NCBI RefSeq assembly: GCF_004027225.2
Contig: NC_044284.2
Span: 12,070,501-12,134,500 of the forward strand
Length of the DNA: 64,000 bases
Origin: Strigops habroptila
Lineage: Eukaryota > Chordata > Aves > Psittaciformes > Psittacidae
Direction of reading: 5' to 3'
Made by a program: the position numbers and the translations under genes
Notes under the pieces: generated by a model
What the model was told of the DNA's origin: nothing
Seen by the model: the letters and a program-made list of their open reading frames with translations, nothing else
Database searches by the model: none
In this document: piece after piece, positions 28,371 to 38,665 of the stretch
Layout of the letters: every line of letters begins with the position of its first letter
Numbering within the stretch: the first letter of the stretch is position 1

Positions 28371-31261
28371 AGGACAGAACTGCAGCTGCTAACGAGAACC
28401 AAGAAAATCCAAAAAATGCAGATGAACCATCTCAAAAGTTTAGTAAGTGAAACTCCTGCTGCAGGCATGAATGGAAGAAGTGCAGACTCCAGCAGGCAAA
28501 TTCTTTGCCACCCCATCTCCTGAGTCCCAGAAATCCTGTTGATCTGGGCTAATAAATTTCCCCGAGCTCTAGACGTTCTCTTGGCCTTCATCCCAAGCTC
28601 ACATAAGAAGCTATTTCATAGGCAAGGTTCTTATTTACAGTTACTCAACTCCCATAATATTTTATCTGAGGTGGCATTTTTAACACTCCCCTCCCCAATA
28701 CTGGATGAACTGTCTCTTTCTTTGCTTTATAAGTTTGTAACTAATCTAGTTAAAATCCCATAAATATTGGGATGTTTCTGTGCTCCCCATTCAGGCAGGA
28801 GGCTGGCTGAGGAAGAAGTCCATTAGCATTAAAATGATGGTGACATCCAGGCTGAAGCTGACAATTCATTCATTTTCTAAGTCTGCTGTCATCATGCCAG
28901 CTGCCCTTCAGGAGCTGACTGTGCATCAACTGTGTAGCCTCCTAAACGCCCCATACTCGGGGAAAGGGTATCCTGCCATAAAACCCAGCGGGAGTCACAA
29001 GTCCTTGCCAGGTCACACAGTGGGTTAATGTGCTGGTTTGCTAGCCCTGGGAGAGCCGGGCTGGAGCCTTTGTTTTACTGCAGACCTGTGTGCCACTCTA
29101 ACAGCAAGGAGGAGGTCATAAATGCAGGGGAAAAGGGCGCCAGGGAGCAGGGAGCCTCAGGCCAGCGCTGCTGCTGGAATCAATGAATCTCAGTCTGGGT
29201 CTAAGGTGGCTGGGGTTGCTTGAAGCAGTGCTCACAACTAATGCACAGTAAAGAGGTGTGAGCAGGCCACGTTGAAACATGGTCTGTAGCTCAGCTTACA
29301 AAGAAAGAGGTGCATTATGCTGCCACTTCTCCTGGCTGTGCAATGGCCCCTAGTGCTGTTGTGGTCATACCAGCGCTTGGCACAGGAGCCCCCTTCTCTC
29401 GGCACCCTTTTGTGATGCTCCCGGCCACAATGGTGTGGTCTGTGTACAGTACTTGTCAGAAAAGGGGCTTTTAGACAAGGAAGCTGCAGCCAGGGCTTGA
29501 AGACAGTGAGGTGCTGAGCTGCTTTTAGCAGGATGATGTTATCCTGTGCTAAGCAGGTACCCATGGGATGGCCCCATCCCCTTGTGTCACCAGGGTGGCA
29601 GACCACCTGCAGTCAGGGAAAGATGTCCTCTGCGGGTAAAGCTGGTGGGAAAGCAAAACAACCTCACCAGGGCTCCTTGCTTTATTCACACACCAAAATG
29701 ACTATTAAATTTTATATATATATGGCTATATTCAATCATAGACCGCTTAGCCAGCCCTAGTACAGACTTCTACTTTCTAACTCTACTTCTCTTCAACAGA
29801 CAGCTTTCCTGAAAAGTTAGTCAGCCCAAGAATCCCTTTTAAAAAGTTAATATTTTTTCAAGAGTTAAATTGCTGTCAACTGTTAATCAGATGATCAAAA
29901 CAAACTCAATTCTCAGCCGAGGATAGCTTCTCAGGAAATCAGAGGCAGACGCAGCCACCCTATTCCTTGGGAGAACTCCAGAAACTCAAATACTAGTTGT
30001 TTCTGTTAATGAATGTGTGCTAATTAATTAATGCCATTAATTTTGATGAGATAAATCAGCTTTAATGTCAGTATAATTTGGATCAGAAGCTAGTGCTCTG
30101 GTAAGATCTCAGCCCAGATCAAAGCTAACGTGTTAAAAAATCTCCCTGAATGTGGAAATGGATTTCCCACCATCCCCACCAGCATCTCGCAGGTGTGGGA
30201 GGTGTGTGCACACACAGTTTGCCTTCCCCACAGCATCTGGTCCCTTCCGCCTTTTAGAAACATGCCTGCTGATAACGTCCAGCCCCTTTGCAGTGGTCCT
30301 GAGCCCCAGCTGCTAGGCCATGGAAACCCACCGGCACTGCACACTGTGTGCCCCCACAGGTCCCCATGCACAGGGTTTGCTGCCCCGCTCTGCTCTCTTC
30401 ATTTCACACCTGACCTTCACCAGACCACCTTAATTCAGCAACAACCCTCTTCCCCTGCAAGAAGAGCTGCTGCCTTGACCATCCCTTTTACTGGCTACGT
30501 AAGTGAGGAAATGCTTCTTACCCCACATTCTCACCACCTAGTCCTCTATTTTTGAAATATGCAAGGCCTGAAATGGAGAATTTGGGGTTTTACACCAGCC
30601 AATATTAATAGAAACATTCTCAGGATTTTTCCCCCCCCCAGTGTAAATGGAACACACTTATTTTTTTGAGCATGCCCCTGCAGTGCTTGCAGTCTAAACA
30701 CTGCAGTATTGTACCCGCTGGGGAGCTTGCTATAAACACATCTGTCCAGCTGCTCTGCCAGGGCCACTGCGCTCTCTATAAACCAGGAAAAGTAAATCTG
30801 TACATTAAATATTTACTGTTTGCAGCATATATAATCTAGAAGTGTTTTTAGCAGCATGAGCAAGGCATACTTTTAATCAATGAATTTTATTTTGAAATGG
30901 CACTGTTAAACACTGTATGGGTACATCCCGAAAAAGCCCACTCCTTGAAACCAGAGGCTCTCCTCTCACAACCCGGTACAAACATTACTGTGCTATCACA
31001 TGCTGCTCACCTGTAAGACCCATCCAAGCTCCCATTTTCTGCTATGACCTCAAATTATCCCAAAAGTCTCAAAATTGAGCTCATGGGGAGTTTCAGGAGC
31101 AGACCCCAGGTTAGACAGCGAGAGAAGACAGCTCTATGCAGCTAACAGTGTACAAAAGGATGCAGATAAATGCAAAGAGTTAAAAGAACAACAACACAAA
31201 AGCAAACTTCTCTAGAAGTAAATAGCTGTCAGCCAGTATTAGTTTTCTTTTATGATGAACA

Positions 31262-31370
31262 TAACAACTAGCTTTTAATGCTTGCTCCATGCCAAATAGC
31301 TCCTGCTTTCATCTCAACACTGACACTAGGAGTCATAATTTCTGTACAACAACAGGAAAACAGACATTAA
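31262..31370 (+). mobile_element. Possible MIR-type SINE relic
   Basis: TAATGCTTGCTCCATGCCAA, a spaced CATCTCAACACTGACACTAG and ACAACAGGAAAACAGACA follow the order of the MIR 5' and core consensus (GCTTACTATGTGCCAGGCA, CTCATTTAATCCTCACAAC and the GAGGAAACTGAGG region). The match is weak but collinear. Confidence 0.42.
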
Positions 31371-33449
31371 TGCAATCGTAAAAGTCTCCATACCAAAGTA
31401 GTCTGCTGATAGCCCCTGCTAACCCTTTACTTCCTGAGGACATTGGTCCCTGGGAAGCCAGCAGGCAGCAGCCAGGCTTCCTGGCTGACTCCAAGAGAAG
31501 TCCTTCTGCCCATGGGTCTGTGCAACACACCGGCTCTTTGCTCCTGGATGGAGCCCACGTAGGGAGCCTTTCACAGAGCAGACCACCAGCTCTTGCCAGC
31601 CAGCTCCCTCCAGTTTCAGTTTAGGCCCCAACAAAGATAAGATGAGGAAGAGATTCCATGCACACAGTTTCTTTCTCACTCAGAAAAATCACCCCTGCAC
31701 AAGACACATCTTACATATTTGGGTGCTAATCAAGTTCAGAGATGGTTTAGCACTTCTCTCTAATCGTAGGCACATAACACTGGGATGGACAGCTATTTGC
31801 AAATTCTTGGATCATAACTCCGTCTCCACAAACATTCTTTAAGCACATACATGACCTGTTGGCTGCCTGCAAGTCCTCCGTATCTGCGAGGATGACATCG
31901 TGTCTGCTTATTTGTCTGCTACTGATTTTTGCTCTACGCAATCACGGACTAGAAATGAGGGGCACAAGCAAAAGAACGGAGCAAGTACCTCATGTCCAGC
32001 AGCAGAGTAGCCCTGGAGGAGGTTGTGGCTGGCTTCCTTGCTCTGGTTAGCTCATGTGTGCCATACAGTAAGTGCGTGCAACAGAAGAACACAGCTAGCT
32101 GCCACTGTAAGGTGCTCACGTAACATACTGGTAGGCAAGGGCAAGAGCCCAGCTGGAACAGAATGGAAACGAACAGTACAGCAGCAAGCACAACTAAGGT
32201 GTCATCGTGTTTTAATAAGCTTGTGTATGTAGCAGAGAATGAGTAATGACTCTGGACAAAGCCAACAGGCACCTCAGGGGATTCTGAGATTACTCCTGTG
32301 ACATTTCCAGCAGCTAGCCTGGAAAGCGCAGTGAGTGACACAATTCACTGTGTGGCAGAGCACAAGCAGTATCCTGCCAGACCTCCCCTCCTATTTGCAT
32401 GCAAAGAAAAAGATATACTAATCAATACTCATTTTCTTTAAGAAAACATCTACAAAAATGTGTTCTTAAAATCAAAGGGTAGGCAAGTTTGATGAACATC
32501 CATGTATCAGAAACAAGTCATGAGCAGGGAGGGAGGTAAAGTGTTAGAAGGAAGGCAGAGGGATCCCCTAGCTTTGATGCAGGCTAACCTTAAAGTAATA
32601 TAGCTATGACTTTTAACTATAATGAAACAAAACACCTTTGGGGAAAGAAGAATTTGCCTTGTATTTCAAATATAGGACAAAAAACCAAACCTGAACATGC
32701 TGAAGAGGCTGTATGCCGAGGTACATGGTCCCCCAGGATAGATAAAAGCAGGAGGCAGTTGTCTCTGAGGCGCAGTTAAGCTGTAGACTGAGGCAGACAG
32801 CAGCTGACAACCATTATGGACCACAGCCTGGAAGTGTGCTTTGATCAGAGGTTTCTCGGGCACAACCCAATTGACTGCAGTCAGGTTTAGCTAGCTCCAG
32901 TAACTCCTTGCAATCAGGAGCAATTTTCTTTTGAGCTTGCTTATTTCTTCTGAACAGATGTCAGTTCGCATGCATTGCTCCCCTGGGAAATCCTGCACTC
33001 TGAGGACCAAAGTTTAAAGTTAAGAAGTTTCTATTAAGGTCATTATGGAAGATTAACTCTCTGGGGTAGTATTTCTGTCCAGAACCTTCATGTCAGCTGA
33101 CATTGGGAAAGAACCTCTGTATGCTCCTGATGCCTCAGCCTCCCTCACAAAACTCATGAGACACAGCTGTGACTTTTTTTTTCTTAAATACATAAAGAGA
33201 TTTGAGGCTATGTTACTATATTTGCAAGCTATATCACTGCATGGGACGAAAACAGCAGACACGAATAAGTAATCTGTGTGCAGCCAGGTGCTAGTTAGGA
33301 CCATCTGATTTTTATTGGGTTTTTTTGTGGCATGGAGAGCCAAAGCCCACCATTTTCACTGCAAATGTCAGCTATAGTGATGCACTTGACGCAAATTGCG
33401 TCTTCTGGATGTAGCCTATTGTAAAGTACATGCACATGAGAGTAGGTGA

Positions 33450-33494
33450 ATATATATATAGGTAGTAGATGGAGATATATATATACACACACAC
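33450..33494. repeat. (TA)n ... (TA)n(CA)n microsatellite
   Basis: A TA run, a short unique spacer, then TA followed by CA dinucleotides. Confidence 0.85.
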
Positions 33495-34357
33495 GTAATG
33501 CACCTGTCTCACTGAGGGAATGGTAGTAGCTGGTACTACACCAAAGTAAATGTCAGATTCTTCAATGACAGTGTCAAAGGTATTTTGAGTCTCTGACTGG
33601 ACAGGAAGGACTAAGCAGGAGCTGGCTGGAACTGCTTTGCATTATCGCATCCAACTTGGGGTAAGAAAGCCCTGCAGTGTGTACTGCTGGTCAGAGGTCC
33701 ACAGGAGCACACCGACCATCAGCAGGAATGCTTCTAGCCTCTCTTATGCTGTTACAACCCTTGTACCTGTGTAGCAGTAGGGCAGTGCACTTCACACACT
33801 GAGGCAGCAATGATCACAACTGAAGGTTACATCAAATTTCCCTTCTCTGTCTCCCCACAGGGTAGGAGGCTCACAAGTCCCCCTTCCACTTTCACACAAT
33901 GGGAACCTCGGTGACACCTTGACAGCAGCCAGAGGAAAATGCAGCACACCTACAAAGCAAAGCGCCTCTCAGTGCACAAACACTGCAAAGCAAAACCCCC
34001 CAAAACCGCAGGTAAGGCACAGACTATAGGAAAACTGACAGGCATAAGCACAGCTGAAGGGAGGGCTAGTAGGGAAGAGGAAGAAAACAAATAGGAAATG
34101 CCATACTCAAAAGAATTCAGCATAAACTCCAAGCAAATCAAAGCAAGGAAAAAAAATCTGAATCCACTTGAATTGTAGCTGCTGAGACCTTCTGGCTGCT
34201 TGGTTGCTCCGTTATGCTTAATTTGCCCCACTGGATTTGCACCTCCTGTGAGTGACTGAGAGGAGCCATTGACTCCGGGAGGACTGATTTAGTGCAGCAG
34301 GAACCAGCGGCCTGGCAGGGGCTGCGAGAGAGGCCAGCCTGAGGTAGGTAAACATGG

Positions 34358-34920
34358 TGTCGTGGTGTAACCCAGCAGGCAGCTGAACACCGCACAGCTG
34401 CTCTGCTCGCTCCCCTGGCTCCCAGCAGGATGGGGGAGAGAACTGGGGAAAAAAAGTACAATTTGTGGGTTGAGATGAAGACAGTTTAATAGGATGGAAA
34501 AGGGAGAGGGGGGAGTAATAATAATGATAAGAGAATCAGACTATACAAAACAAGGGATGCACAATGCAATTGGTCGCCTCTTGCTGACCGGTGCCCTGCC
34601 AGTTCCCAAGCAGCAGTCCCAGCCAGCTTTCCCCCCAGTTCACATGCTGAGCATGACGCCATATGGTAAAGAATATGCCCTTGGTCAGCTGGGGTCAGCT
34701 GCCCTGGCTGTATCCCCTCCTGGCTTCTTGTGCGCTCCCAGCCTTCTCACTGGTGAGATGGGGTAGGAGGATGAGAAGCCCTTGACTTACTGTAAATACT
34801 GCTCAGCAACAACCAAAACAATGATTTGTTCTTAACATTATTCTCATCCTAAATCCAAAACACAGCACTGTACCAGCTACTAGGAGGAAAATGAACACCA
34901 TCCCAGCCAAAACCAGGACA
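34358..34920 (-). mobile_element. Solo LTR of an avian endogenous retrovirus
   Basis: A 563-bp unit begins TGTCGTGG and ends CCAGGACA, an imperfect inverted terminal repeat with TG...CA ends. In the minus orientation it begins TGTCCTGGTTTTGGCTGGGA and carries an ATTAAA signal at 34485-34490 before the 3' end, as in an LTR read on that strand. I recognise the family as a common neoavian LTR, often seen as solo copies. No internal gag/pol/env sequence or second LTR is nearby. The TATA-like region around 34642 (minus CATGTGAA) is degraded. No clear target-site duplication is visible. Confidence 0.82.
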
Positions 34921-36679
34921 CGCTAGAAGAGGGAAGACCACAGGGAAAATAGACTGGAATAGGGAAAAGTAGATGAAAGAGGAGGAGAGTCAGAAGAAAT
35001 GCGCAGCAAAGGATGGGCAGAGGAAAAAGAGCATGAGAAAGAGGAAATTAAACACAGTGCAAAAAACGGCTGGACACTGGATTTAATAAAATCTTTCTCC
35101 AGAATCCACATGGTTGTAAACCTCTGGCATGCTCTGGTTTGGTGCTGGATACTTACTGCCAGTGGGAGCCCCAGCACCCGGAGGAGCCTCTGTCCTATCC
35201 AGCACTGCACCCTGCTCTGTGGTCCCTATGCTTGGCCATGGAAAAGTGATGCTGGGTGGAGGGAAGATAAACCAGATATTTTTCTTTGATTTGTTTCTCA
35301 GGAAAGTCTTTTCCTTGGAGAGAGACGCAGGCCTGTGAAATTGACAGGATACACTCAGTACATCTGTAATACCTGCTATGTAAAGCCAACTGTTTCAAAC
35401 TCCTGCTTTGCATTAGCAAAGCTCCTGGCAGACTTTACCTGACACAGCAATCACTGACAGCACAAGAAGTGAGGAGCCAGTAAAACACTCTTCATGACGT
35501 GAAGCAGGGGGTATTTCCCAGTTCACTCAGGACAACAAAGGTCTGGAACAGTAGGTTACACTGAACGAAATCTAAAAAACCAAGATATTCCAAACTTTTT
35601 CCCGTTTCCTGATGTGCATCCAGGAGCTGTAGGCACAGCCTGGAAGGTAAATGCTGGGTCATGGTTTGTGACAGGGAAACATGTGCAGGAAAAGCCTATG
35701 AAAGGGTCACAGTCTAACCTGACTTCCAAAGAAACTCAACCCTTCCCGAGCCTTGTCAACTACTTGATATTCAGGACACGTTTGTTAAAAGGCGCTTCAA
35801 AGCTTTTGAAGTGACCTTTTTTTGAGCAAACGTAGGTTCAGTTACAGTTTCCCATCAAAGTTGTGTGAATGTGTGGTACGGCACGAAACCGAGAGAGAAA
35901 AGGTGCTATTCACTCACTTTTCCTGTGGCGTTTGCTGAATGTTGTGAAAACCACGGATCAAAGTGAAACGCTTGGTGTGTGTCCTTAAATTAGAGGTAAT
36001 TAAATAAATAAGTGTTTGCATAAATCCCTGGAAAGCAGACCCGGACCGTTTAACCCTCACTGGTGAAGTAGCTGTTTCTGCTTGTTCAACCTCTTTTTCT
36101 TTTTGAATTTTTCAAACTTTCCATTAATCAAGATGTGTTGAATCACAAACTTGTTCCTCCTGTCCCTAAAGGACCACAGAAAACCCCACACACCGATAAA
36201 ACCAAGGGGAGCTCGGAGTACTGGATAGCTCAGAGTCTGGAAATGGGACCAAGCCCTTCTCCTCCTCATCACGAGCTGGGGCTTGGCCAGATCAGTAGGG
36301 ATGGGAAGTCGTTCCTACCATTACTGGCAACCATCTAAGTTTGTTGGTGGTCTCTGTCCAATTCTTAATGGACACATAAAATACCTCCTGTCATTAGAAA
36401 TGGCACTAAACAGTATATGTTGGCAGCCTCAGGAGGTAGATGCATGTAACGAAAGACTGAATTTCTCTTTCAGCTACTGTCCTTTCTGGGCAAATTTTGA
36501 TGCATACAAGTAATGAAGAAAACCACTGCCGCCTTCTGAAGAGCGAGTTCTGGGCAAAAAGGGCCTGGAGCTTCCATCCCAACCCATTTCCCAAACCTCC
36601 AAACCACCACAAAGTAAAACATCCATCTAATTTACTTCAATGAAAAGAAGAGCACAAAGAGAATAAACTGGGGGGTCTG
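34921..36679. other. Non-coding DNA between the solo LTR and the upstream CpG island
   Basis: Mixed composition. I see no exon-like sequence or repeat. Regulatory elements of CCN1 may lie here, but none stands out by motif. Confidence 0.5.
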
Positions 36680-37550
36680 GGGGTGCTCAACCGCACAACG
36701 GGAGCCCTCCGTCAGGCCTGGGCACCGGAGAAGGAATGGCAGTGCTGCAGACAGGAGCTCTCCCGCCGTGGGACGTCCCCGGGGGGGCTGGAGAAGGATG
36801 GGGCCGGGCTCCGCACCGCTGTTCCCTCCGCCGGGGACACCCCTCGCACTGCCCCCGCCGCTGTCTCCGGGGTCACGGCATCCCGCTGCGGGAGAGGCCA
36901 CCCCGTCCGTCCCGTCCCGTCGCAGGGATGCTGCTGCGCGGCAGGGTCTCTGCGGGAGGCCGGACAAACCCGGTGCAGTGTTCATCACCCCCCCTCCGTC
37001 CCACCGAAGGTGCACGGTGGGAGGGGGCCGGCCGTGAGGCTCCGGCTGCCGCCGCCGGGCTCCGCCGCGGACAGGGGCCCCTTTGTGCGCCCCTTCCCGC
37101 GTCCTGCCGCCGGGCAGAGCCACGTCCAGGAGCAGCGCTCCCAACCCTATAACAAACGCCTTTTCTGCGGCTCCGACGAGGCACGACAAGGCTGCCCCAC
37201 AGTTCACACCGGTACCGGCGCACGGGAGAGGCGCGCACCGGCAGGAACACGCGTTTCCCGGCCCCGCCGGAGGCAGCGGCACCGGCAGCAGCACTTACCG
37301 GGAGCCGTGTGCGCGGTCCCCGCTCAGTCCCCACGAAACGGTCCCGGGACGTCCGGGCTCCCCTCCCCAACCGCGGGCACGTATGGCAGCGGGGATGCCG
37401 CGGGCAGGTAACGGCCCGTCCCCGCCGCACCCCCCGGCGCTGCCTCCCGCGCCCCCTCCCCTCTCCTTGGGCTTCGGAGGGGGATTTGCGGAGTGTCGCC
37501 TCTCCGAGCGCCCGCTGCTCCACCGCCCAGCCCTGAAGGCGGCCGGGAAA
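36680..37550. promoter_or_regulatory. Upstream CpG island, possible divergent promoter
   Basis: A second CG-dense block lies 1.0-1.9 kb upstream of CCN1. Between the two blocks the DNA is AT-richer (about 37560-37920), so it is a distinct island. Long open frames exist in several phases on both strands. This is what high GC content gives by chance, and none shows a recognisable protein. The island holds a consensus minus-strand donor at 37299, suggesting a divergent, probably non-coding, first exon. In mammals long DDAH1 isoforms are annotated as starting a few kb upstream of CCN1 in this orientation (from memory). Confidence 0.6.
37299..37550 (-). other. Candidate divergent first exon ending at a consensus splice donor
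   Basis: Read on the minus strand the sequence is CCCG|GTAAGTGC, with the exon's last base at 37299. The six-base GTAAGT donor lies inside the upstream CpG island. The 5' end is unknown and is placed at the island edge only as a limit. It could be an upstream alternative first exon of DDAH1 or a lncRNA. No coding potential is claimed. Confidence 0.35.
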
Positions 37551-37901
37551 AAAGCCCCAAAACCCAAGAACCCAACTCTAAATAGTGTTAGGGACAATGG
37601 TCTCATTTGCAAAGAATAATTCCTGGAATGGGGACTTGTTGTCAGGCCGCTGGGCAGCATGCTCCGCTGCCGGGCTTTTTGTCAGGGAGGGAGCGAGCGG
37701 CGGTGGAACGCCAGTTGGCTCCTCCAGCGCAATTCCCCTAAATCATGATAGACGGATTGCGTGAAAAACAGGAATTCCAAAGAATTTCCTGCCCTGGGAA
37801 CAGAAGTTAAGGCTATATTTAACAACATCTGAAGCTGTCAAGAATGCTTTGTGGTTGGATAACAGAGCACAAAAATGTGAAAAATGCGGGCTACTGCTCT
37901 A

Positions 37902-37911
37902 CCAAATATGG
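37902..37911 (+). promoter_or_regulatory. CArG box (CCAAATATGG), SRF site
   Basis: A perfect CC(A/T)6GG lies about 630 bp upstream of the predicted CCN1 start, in an AT-rich gap between the two GC-rich blocks. Serum response through SRF is an established property of CCN1 promoters in mammals. The AT-rich segment also holds GGAATG (TEAD type) at 37625-37630. Confidence 0.65.
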
Positions 37912-38273
37912 AAATATTGTTACGTCTGGAGCGCGGACCCGGTGGGAGCGCTCACCACCAGGACGGGGCAGCACAGCGGGAACGGAGCCCCCTCCCCAGC
38001 CCCAAACCTTCAACCCCAACAGCGAAACGCTGCCCGAGGGTGCCCTGCGCGAGGGTCACCAGCGCGGGGATGCGCGGATGAACGCGGAGCAGGGGAATCC
38101 CCTCGGAGCCGTCCCCGTCCGGGGAGCCCTCGGAGCACGCCGGGCATCGCCAGGCTGCCGGCCGGGCTCCGCGGCCCCGGGAAACGCGTCGTTCCAATCC
38201 CGACCGGCGGCAGCAGGGCGGGCAACCCCCGGTGCCGCCGAGCCCCCCCCCCCACCTCCATCGAACCCCATCC

Positions 38274-38321
38274 CATTCCCATTCCCGTTCCCGTTCCCAT
38301 TCCCATTCCCATTCCCATTCC
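38274..38321 (+). repeat. Hexanucleotide microsatellite (CATTCC)n in the CCN1 promoter
   Basis: There are eight head-to-tail hexamers. Six are CATTCC (starting at 38274, 38280, 38298, 38304, 38310, 38316) and two are CGTTCC (38286, 38292). The tract ends about 220 bp upstream of the predicted start of CCN1. CATTCC is the TEAD core (GGAATG on the other strand). A poly(C) run precedes it at about 38243-38253. Confidence 0.9.
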
Positions 38322-38390
38322 CGGTCCGGCGGGCGGGGCGGGGGCACCCCCCGCGGCAGCGCCGCCGCCAGCGCCGCGGTGCCGGGAGAC

Positions 38391-38400
38391 GGGGCGGGGC
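38391..38400 (+). promoter_or_regulatory. GC box, Sp1-type
   Basis: GGGGCGGGGC lies about 140 bp upstream of the predicted CCN1 start. A second GC box cluster occurs at 38331-38344. Both are standard Sp/KLF sites of CpG-island promoters. Confidence 0.6.
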
Positions 38401-38417
38401 GGGCGCGCGCTCAGCCG

Positions 38418-38424
38418 CATTCCT
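38418..38424 (+). promoter_or_regulatory. MCAT/TEAD site (CATTCCT)
   Basis: A perfect MCAT motif CATTCCT lies 115-120 bp upstream of the predicted CCN1 start. TEAD factors with YAP/TAZ activate CCN1 in mammals. It is a single-copy site separate from the repeated tract at 38274-38321. Confidence 0.5.
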
Positions 38425-38467
38425 GGGATGCCGCGAGGGCTGGACGCGGGCCGCGGCCCGGAACGCG

Positions 38468-38475
38468 CGACGTCA
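38468..38475 (+). promoter_or_regulatory. CRE-like site (CGACGTCA)
   Basis: CGACGTCA reads TGACGTCG on the other strand, one mismatch from the palindromic CRE. It lies about 65 bp upstream of the predicted start, a usual position for functional CREs. CREB/ATF control of CCN1 is known in mammals; here it is inferred from the motif. Confidence 0.5.
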
Positions 38476-38507
38476 GCGCCGCGGCGCACGCGGCGGCCCC
38501 CGCGCCC

Positions 38508-38514
38508 TATATAA
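38508..38514 (+). promoter_or_regulatory. CCN1: CCN1 TATA box (TATATAA)
   Basis: TATATAA stands alone in an extremely GC-rich stretch, 31 nt before the initiator-like A at 38539 and 98 nt before the start codon. The combination marks a focused, strongly inducible promoter. The flanks CC and GG make it resemble a CArG box, but the AT core is seven bases and not six. Confidence 0.85.
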
Positions 38515-38538
38515 GGCGGAGGCGCGCGTCGCTGCCTC

Positions 38539-38605
38539 AGACCGCGCCGGCCGCGCTCCCCGCTTAGTAGGTTCTCGTCGCTTCCCGCTCCGCCGGCGCT
38601 TAGAC
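38539..38605 (+). other. CCN1: CCN1 5' UTR (predicted)
   Basis: The start is predicted from the initiator-like TCAGACC around 38537-38543, with A at 38539 lying 31 nt from the first T of the TATA box. This gives a 67-nt GC-rich leader without an upstream ATG. The position is inferred from motif spacing only. Confidence 0.6.
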
Positions 38606-38665
38606 ATGGGCTCTGCGGGCGCTCGCCCCGCTCTGGCGGCCGCACTCCTCTGCCTGGCCCGCCTG
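38606..38665 (+). CDS. CCN1: CCN1 coding exon 1: signal peptide
   Basis: The exon has twenty codons from ATG to CTG, followed by the donor GTAAGT at 38666. The peptide is alanine- and leucine-rich ([13 protein letters not shown] type core) and works as a secretion signal. Cleavage is likely a few residues into exon 2, before the first conserved cysteine. The exon ends in phase 0. Confidence 0.93.

Larger units (their letters stand above)
28371..34357. other. Non-coding DNA
   Basis: Contains the possible MIR relic at 31262, a TAAT-rich cluster at 30006-30075 and the microsatellite at 33450-33494. Otherwise it is unique sequence without recognised genes. Confidence 0.55.

Noticed and set aside
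28980-29070. Possible additional MIR piece (CTTGCCAGGTCACACAGTGG)
   Set aside because: Only one consensus word of about 20 bases matches and the flanks do not follow the MIR order.
1-36600. DDAH1 coding exons in the left part
   Set aside because: No open frame on the minus strand shows DDAH1 motifs such as FVEDVAVV or the GGDVLFTG region. Coding exons are presumably outside the window.
36632-37660. Long open frames (up to about 240 codons) on both strands of the upstream CpG island
   Set aside because: Several overlap in different frames of the same GC-rich DNA, where stop codons are rare. Composition is Arg/Pro/Gly/Ala-rich with no recognisable domain.
38506-38516. CCTATATAAGG read as an SRF CArG box
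   Set aside because: The AT core is seven bases instead of six. Its distance to the initiator identifies it as the TATA box.
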